Shown one piece after another: positions 58,779 through 64,000 of a stretch of 64,000 nt of DNA (its first letter is position 1; each line of letters opens with the position of its first letter). The notes under the pieces were generated by a model. It did no database searches. It had not been told where the DNA came from and saw only the letters and a program-made list of their open reading frames with translations. The stretch lies in assembly GCA_020744425.1 (NCBI GenBank), contig JAGMUV010000008.1, forward strand, positions 682,001-746,000, given 5' to 3'. Made by a program: the position numbers and the translations under genes. The DNA is from Dactylonectria macrodidyma (lineage: Eukaryota > Ascomycota > Sordariomycetes > Hypocreales > Nectriaceae).

Positions 58779-60251
58779 TTACTCTATAAGCTATTCATCT
58801 TTAGCTACGCCCAGCCGCTTTTAAACGAAAGCCAGCTTCTTATATAAAGGAAGATATAAGCTCTCTATATCTAGATAGGCATACTTACTATTTAGTTTAC
58901 TATCAATCCGAATGATATTAATAACCCTATAAAGATAAAGCTCGCTATATATAGGATCTATAATTATAGCAAAGCGAAAGAGCTCCTAGCAGATCTATAG
59001 TAAAGATATAATAGGATTGCTCTTAGTACTATAGATCTAGTCAGCTCTGCCCTCTTCTTCTACTAAGAAGTCTCTTTATTCTTTAAGAAATATATTAGAA
59101 TAAGCAAATAATCTATTTTTAGAAAGATTAGCTATTATTATATAATAGTAGAAACTAATAAGTATAGCAGTCTATACTTACATAGGCTACTATAGCTAGA
59201 AGGAAACTTAGGACTACTATCCTTAATTAATAATATAGCCAACCCTAGTAAGTCTAAATACTATACTAGCATAATGCACTATATAGACTCTGTCTATTAT
59301 AAATGCCTCAATAAGAAAGCTAGGAAGGTAATCCAGTAAGATAAGAAGCCCATCCATTTAGTCATAGAAATGATAAATAGTAGTAATGTATTAACAGAGT
59401 CCTTTAAGGATAAGTCTAACTATATTACATACTATTGCTAAGTCTATTCTTATACCTATATATATTAAGTACTCCTTTTAGGGCTTTGCTAAAGGGGAAG
59501 TGAACGCATATTATAGGACTACTTACTGATTCAAGGCACTTTAGAAGACGGTTAAGCGCACAGGCTTTATAATAGACAGTTTACTCAAGATCTATTAGAA
59601 CCATCCCTTAGTTAACTAATATAATAAAGCAATAGCGATTAGCCTCTACTATAACCACAACATCTCGCCTATATTAACTAATACTAAAGGGCTTATTATA
59701 ATATATTATATTACTAACTACGCAATAAAGCTAAATACACTTATATAGAAACAGCTTGCCTTTATAGCTAATATGCTTTAATAACGTTATAACTCTAGCG
59801 CCTTAATATAGCAGTTACCGGATACTGCCCCGAATGACAATCATTAATCCACTATGCATAATAAGACCTAGTAATTTTTAATAAGGGTTACTAATCGTAT
59901 CTTCTTTAAAAGAGAGCTCTCTACTATAAAGGTCTGCTATTACTTACTTAGCTATCCTATAGATTTTATAAATATACCTAACTAGTTATTCTTACACTTA
60001 AATACGCTATATTAAGCAATCTTCTGATATTAGCCCTACCTTCGCTATCTAGCTGGCCTAAAGATAGCTATAGAGAAGCCCCTTAAGATAGTAAATCTTA
60101 AAGAGCAGGGCCGCACTCTGTCCTACTTTAAGGCATACCTATACAAAGGCGCACTCCTTATATATCTATGCCTTTATGATTATCTTTCTATAATTCACTT
60201 AGTGCTCTAGAAGAACTGTAATAATAACGAATTTTATATATTACTAAATAG

Positions 60252-60341
60252 TGTCAGATTGTGGCACATATACTCAATCGATAAGAGAAGTTGTTACATC
60301 AGTAGCGGCGCTACGTTTTTGGTGTAACGGTTTATCTGACA
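60252..60341 (+). repeat. TRIM 5' LTR
   Basis: 90 bp, identical to the copy at 60587. Contains GCGGCGC and a short inverted repeat TAGCGGCGCTA. Confidence 0.95.
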
Positions 60342-60354
60342 ATTAAGAGTCTCA
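60342..60354 (+). promoter_or_regulatory. TRIM primer-binding site, same as in the Copia element
   Basis: ATTAAGAGTCTCA, 13 bases identical to the Copia site at 13650-13662 (reverse strand), starting at the first base after the LTR in both. Confidence 0.75.
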
Positions 60355-60389
60355 GAGGTGGACCGATCACTGATCTGATCGTGCGAAGC

Positions 60390-60480
60390 CTGAAACTACC
60401 TAAATTGAGCTAGACTGGTCACTAGCGATTGAAGAGGTCGTGTGTTCGATCCCCAGGAAAGCCAAGGCCTGGCTAAATCC
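60390..60480 (+). other. tRNA-like segment with B-box match inside the TRIM
   Basis: GTTCGATCC near 60442 fits the pol III B-box GWTCRANNC. Upstream, CTAG-ACTGGTCA-CTAG could be a D-arm-like hairpin. The T-stem pairs poorly, so this is at best a degenerate tRNA-derived piece. No intact tRNA gene. Confidence 0.3.
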
Positions 60481-60577
60481 AGTAATTGCCTAGGAAGCAA
60501 AAACCCTAGCTGAGATGAAAATTCCTCGGAAAAATTTGCAAGTCCAGCAAGTAAGCCTATACAAAGGCTTCCTAGCT

Positions 60578-60586
60578 GGGGGGGTG
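60578..60586 (+). promoter_or_regulatory. TRIM polypurine tract
   Basis: GGGGGGGTG directly before the second LTR, matching the Copia tract GAGGGGGTG next to its 3' LTR. Confidence 0.75.
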
Positions 60587-60676
60587 TGTCAGATTGTGGC
60601 ACATATACTCAATCGATAAGAGAAGTTGTTACATCAGTAGCGGCGCTACGTTTTTGGTGTAACGGTTTATCTGACA
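60587..60676 (+). repeat. TRIM 3' LTR
   Basis: 90 bp, no difference from the first LTR, followed by the AATAG duplication. Confidence 0.95.
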
Positions 60677-61699
60677 AATAGCCTTTCTCTAGACATCCCT
60701 AATTAGATATAAAAGCTTTAATAACCTTATAAATATACTATCCTAATCTTCTAAAGCTTTATTAGTAACAATCATAAGGATAACAATCCAGACTACTTTA
60801 AATAGTATAACTTAGCCTAAGAGTTTCTATAGTTATACTACTAATACTTTTAATAGAAATTCTATCCTTTACCTTACCTTATTTATACCTTAAGAATTAT
60901 TCTTATTTAGTACTAATAGTAATATTACTAATATTTAGTCCTATTATGAAGCTACCCTTTCCCCCTGCTTGCATTTCTCTATCTTAAATATCTCACTTCT
61001 TAGGAAGTCAGCTAAGGATATGCGTAAAGATGCATAGCTTTAAGCTAATAGATCTGAGGGCGAGGATATAGTCAATGTGAATTTCTCTCTGCCTAATGCT
61101 AATGATAGCCAACCCCCTGTAGTAACCGCTGAGCACTACTAAACCTACGTAGCTGTGATCCAGACTTTGCAGAATGCTATATGCAATTCTAATACTACTA
61201 AAGACTCTTCTGTCCTGCGGGGTCTAGTCCGAGATTTATAGTAAGAAACCCTACTTAAGGAAAGTCAGCCGCTTACTTAATATTATAAAGGCTTTTATCT
61301 ATAAATTCAATGCAATTAGGACAGCCTCCTAAGCCACTATCTAACGCCTTTACTAAAGGATATCCAGGCTATTATAAGAGCCTAACACATATTATATCTC
61401 TGAATATTAAATAATATAGAGACTGGCCCCTAAGGAGATATATACTCTATAATGAATACTAATATTAATAATATACTAGATCAGCACTATAATACAGAGA
61501 TTATGCCACCCTATCTAAATCAAGACCTAGTTATATAAGTCTCTTAGATAACTATTAATATTAGCCAAATATCCAGCTTTATAGAACTCAGCCACCGAGC
61601 TACTACCTACTATACACTTAACTATCTATAAAGCATAGCCCTCTAGCTTATCTACAGATCTCTAAATAAATATACTGCAAACCCTAACGCTATAGAATA

Positions 61700-63210
61700 A
61701 CACCTTCAATACATTAGAAGCCCCAGCAGCACCGGAAAGTCTAGGATTATCAATGCCCTTAAGCACGTATTTACTATAAGAGATTAGTAGTATCTTCTTT
61801 AAATCACTAGCTCGTCTAGTAATATAGTAGCGCAAATTAGTAAGACTATGGTCTATTCTGCCTATAGGCTAGACACTTATCGTTCTTTAAATAAATAGCT
61901 CCCTTACTTCTTAGAAGCGAAGAAATAGGCATAGAAGTAGAAACTAGTCTTTATAATCAATAAGATCAGTATGCTAAGGGGAGCCACCTTTTTCAAAACC
62001 TACTATTACCTCTAAGCCCTCTATAACTACTCTAATAAGCCATTCAATAACATTCTTATAGTTCTCTTAATAGGCAACTTCTATTAGTTCACACCTATCC
62101 TAAAGACAAGCCTTCTAATTAACTAAACGCTAGATCTCGCTTCTACTACCTCTTTAAGACAGAGGACTATTACATACTATTATAACTATAATATATAGCT
62201 ATTATTTAAGACTATTATTTTACTTAAAGAATAAGTCCGCACTAAAAACGATCCTAAACTAATAGCCTTCTTAAATAGAGTATGCGCTAGAACGCAGACT
62301 ATAGAAGACCATAACCTGCTTAATATAAAACTCATTAACCGCTCCTAGATCACCTTTAAAGATAGCCTGCGTACTATAACACCCCTTAATTATAACTAAT
62401 AGACCCTTAATATAGAAACTATTATAGATTAGGCCCGGTTTTATAAGAAATATATCTCAGTTTTTATCTCTACGTACACTTAGTAATCCACTGCCTTATC
62501 TTAGGATAAGATTATGTAGATAATTAGATAAGGCGATGACTCCTACTATAAGATCCTAGGTATCTTCTTCTATACCTAAGGAATGCTTCTTATAGTTAAC
62601 TAAAATATATATACTAGCTTGAAGGTTATGAATAGCGCAGAATTCACTACTATAGACATTATTCCTAATCCAAAATACTTAGAGTACTATCTTACTAATA
62701 ATATTATAATCCATTTTAGACCGCCACTTAGCATCCTACTACAGTCGAATAAGACAAAGGGCATAGCCATCCCAGGCCTCCTAATAGGCATAATACTTAT
62801 TCAGCCAATCTCATTCTCCTTAAGTCCTATTAACCGCCACTTCAAGTTCTTATTAGTAAAATGCACTCATAAGGGTTTACTAACTATTATAGCATTTATT
62901 ATTACAGACTATAAAGCCCAAAGTAAGACCTTTCTACAAGTACTCCTAGAGCTATAAAAAAACCGCATAGTTAATAGCCAGCCTTTAAAGTATGACTTTA
63001 TAAGTCTCTATATATAGCTCTTGAAATATAGAACGTTAGAAGGCATAAGGCTTCTTAGTCCTGTTTGGCTATAAGATTTTATTAAGAATAAACTCGACTA
63101 AAAGATACTTAATACTATACAGAGATTAATATATCTCGTAATAGAAACGCAGCAGGTATTTAAGGCCTAGCAAAGCTATCTATAGCCTATGTAAATAAAG
63201 CCATTAGCTA
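61700..63210 (+). pseudogene. Helitron PIF1-type helicase, decayed
   Basis: Walker A remnant SSTGKSRIINALKHVF at about 61723-61770, then INKISMLRGATFF (Walker B region) near 61960, LIGNFYQFTPILKTSLL near 62065, and a C-terminal stretch at 62619-62957 with only this part still open: VAIPGLL-like text, LLQSNKTKG and TDYKAQSKTFLQVLLEL. Beyond the TAA at 62957, text such as GIRLLSPVWL continues to about 63210. Many TAG/TAA codons elsewhere. PIF1-like helicases unwind the strand during Helitron movement. Confidence 0.7.
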
Positions 63211-63817
63211 GCCCCTCCTTATTACTATACTATTAGTGTAGATCTGACTGTATAATCCGGATTTAGCTACTGTCCTGATTTATACTTAATTTATAAAGTA
63301 ATAGCTAATATCGCTAATTATAAAGCTAACTATAGCATCTCCCCTTTTTTTAGCTAGTTAGATCAATTATAACATACAATTCCTATGCATCTAGCCGCGA
63401 CTAGCTTTTAATACATACATATACCCCGCAGTGCCTAGCGAATTGAAAGACACCCTCTCTAAGAAAACCCCATAAAGACCCACTTTTTTCCCCATCGCAT
63501 ATATCAAAGGTTACTTATTATTTGTTACTTGATGTGTATATATATACTCTGCTTAACTCATCTAGTCAGGCTCGTTCCGAAAGGTTTTCGAGGGACCGCC
63601 AGGGACCGATCTCCTGTTCGTTTTGTTAAGCCACACTGCGCCACAGAAATCGGCGGCCCACACTAACGGAAGACAGAACATCATCATCAGACATCAATTT
63701 CATCATCGATTTGGTCTCGATCGTATTAATCCCTATCACTCTAATTGAATTGACCTATCGGAACCAATAATATCCCAATAAAAATTCACGAAATTCCACA
63801 TGCATGCATCCATCTAC
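63211..63817. other. end of the AT-rich block, no gene
   Basis: AT-rich to about 63540, then normal composition. The GC-richer part (63560-63720) has GAGGGACCGCCAGGGACCGA, a short repeated GGGACCG. No ORF. Confidence 0.5.
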
Positions 63818-64000
63818 TACCTGCAACCTTTTCGCTTATCAGTGTAACAGGCCCATCTCTTGGTCTACCTATGGTTATGGACATGTTGACCTGCGTTTTC
63901 CTTGTATCTTATTTCCTATCGATCTATGCCTATGTTCATCTCTACGGAATTAAACGAAAAAGTACATCCTGCCTTCGCTTTGGTCGCTGTATGATTACAT
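63818..64000 (-). mobile_element. second FAR1/MULE fragment, cut by the window edge
   Basis: Similar over its whole length to 49823-50010, starting with CTGCAACCTTTTCGCTT and including CTACCTATGGTTATGGACATGTT. The minus strand again gives YKENAGQHVHNHR-like sequence, with more stops and frame breaks than the 49.9-kb copy. Confidence 0.65.

Larger units (their letters stand above)
60252..60676 (+). mobile_element. TRIM: miniature non-autonomous LTR retrotransposon, 425 bp
   Basis: Two identical 90-bp LTRs (60252-60341 and 60587-60676) starting TGTCAGATTG and ending TATCTGACA, 5-bp target duplication AATAG (60247-60251 and 60677-60681), a primer-binding site right after the first LTR, a purine tract right before the second, and a 245-bp interior without gag or pol. 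All structural parts of an LTR retrotransposon are present and no coding capacity. Identical LTRs in RIP-degraded surroundings show a very recent insertion. Confidence 0.93.
57381..60960 (+). pseudogene. Helitron Rep (HUH nuclease) region, decayed
   Basis: Normally this protein nicks DNA with a HUH-motif tyrosine nuclease to start rolling-circle transposition. Here DUF6570-like and Helitron helicase-like sequence is legible through many TAG/TAA codons from 57420 to 58600, continues after the solo LTR (58779 onwards, FTINPNDINNPIKIKLA at about 58890), and reaches the TRIM. Coding-like text on both sides of each insertion is continuous once the insertion and target duplication are set aside. 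The second His of the HUH motif survives while the first appears changed to Tyr, as CAC to TAC would give. Confidence 0.6.
57381..63210 (+). mobile_element. Helitron relic, RIP-degraded, with two nested insertions
   Basis: Forward translation through stops gives, in order, sequence resembling fungal Helitron Rep-helicase proteins: the region before Rep (RVEDLVIVVLPYLLLRTI, QREEPLAIEKIVTDYIVP), Rep-like pieces (FTINPNDINNP, an SLYLHR remnant of the HUH motif, and YNKAIAISLYYNHNISP), then a PIF1-type helicase. A Copia solo LTR (58601-58778) and a TRIM (60252-60676) interrupt it. No frame is intact. Neither the 5' TC nor the 3' CTRR end could be located. Confidence 0.7.

Noticed and set aside
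60390..60480. true tRNA gene in the TRIM interior
   Set aside because: Only a B-box and a weak D-arm-like hairpin are seen; acceptor and T stems do not pair.
60396..60602. 68-codon minus-strand frame inside the TRIM
   Set aside because: Covers the primer-tract interior and part of an LTR and has no gag or pol similarity; structural features explain the sequence.
1..64000. CRISPR arrays, bacterial operons, rRNA genes
   Set aside because: No regularly spaced repeats with unique spacers, no rRNA-like sequence, and introns plus RIP identify fungal nuclear DNA.

Overview
The window looks like nuclear DNA of a filamentous ascomycete (Pezizomycotina). Genes have short introns of roughly 50-100 nt with GT...CTRAC...AG signals, the gene families are fungal (secreted S28 peptidase, fungal CorA-like channel, Kin4-type kinase, Ulp1-like protease), and gene islands of near-normal GC alternate abruptly with very AT-rich blocks whose old transposon coding sequence is broken by TA-rich stop codons, the footprint of repeat-induced point mutation (RIP). 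I cannot name the species.

Layout. 1-1.6 kb: tail of a broken amidase gene entering from the left. 2.2 kb: ankyrin-repeat scrap. 3.3-5.2 kb: intact secreted S28 serine carboxypeptidase. 5.3-8.8 kb: RIP-degraded DNA, into which a Copia retrotransposon (8784-13840; 178-bp LTRs differing at one base, target duplication GTAAT) has inserted. 14.25-25.75 kb: a Ty3/Gypsy chromovirus on the minus strand with gag, pol (ending in a chromodomain) and a third ORF of about 800 codons after pol. 25.8-30.8 kb: extremely AT-rich, no gene. 31-41.8 kb: gene island with a nonsense-broken ankyrin gene, small unknown genes (two of them divergent relatives), and an Ulp1-like protease gene whose exons are one base out of frame. 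41.86-42.10 kb: Tc1/mariner-type MITE. 42.4-45.9 kb: a six-exon gene joining an intact Ser/Thr kinase, ankyrin repeats and a Kin4-like pseudokinase. 46.9-47.8 kb: sulfotransferase-like gene. 48.9-50.1 kb: Helitron and MULE/FAR1 scraps. 50.2-52.0 kb: six-exon CorA-like membrane protein gene. 53.2-63.5 kb: RIP-degraded DNA dominated by a Helitron (Rep-type region, then PIF1 helicase) carrying two fresh insertions: a Copia solo LTR (58601-58778, TTACT duplication) and a 425-bp TRIM element (60252-60676, identical 90-bp LTRs, AATAG duplication). 63.8-64 kb: a second FAR1 scrap.

How things fit together. The AT-rich blocks are a graveyard in which older elements (Helitron and unknowns) were mutated beyond coding, and younger elements (Copia, solo LTR, TRIM) landed inside them with almost unmutated LTRs. 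The chromodomain of the Gypsy element fits insertion into silent chromatin. The TRIM and the Copia share a primer-binding sequence that appears complementary to the anticodon arm of tRNA-Lys(CUU), suggesting half-tRNA priming and that the Copia machinery moves the TRIM. The most interesting host gene is the kinase-ankyrin-pseudokinase fusion at 42384-45880: all five introns keep frame and the second kinase domain has lost key catalytic residues.
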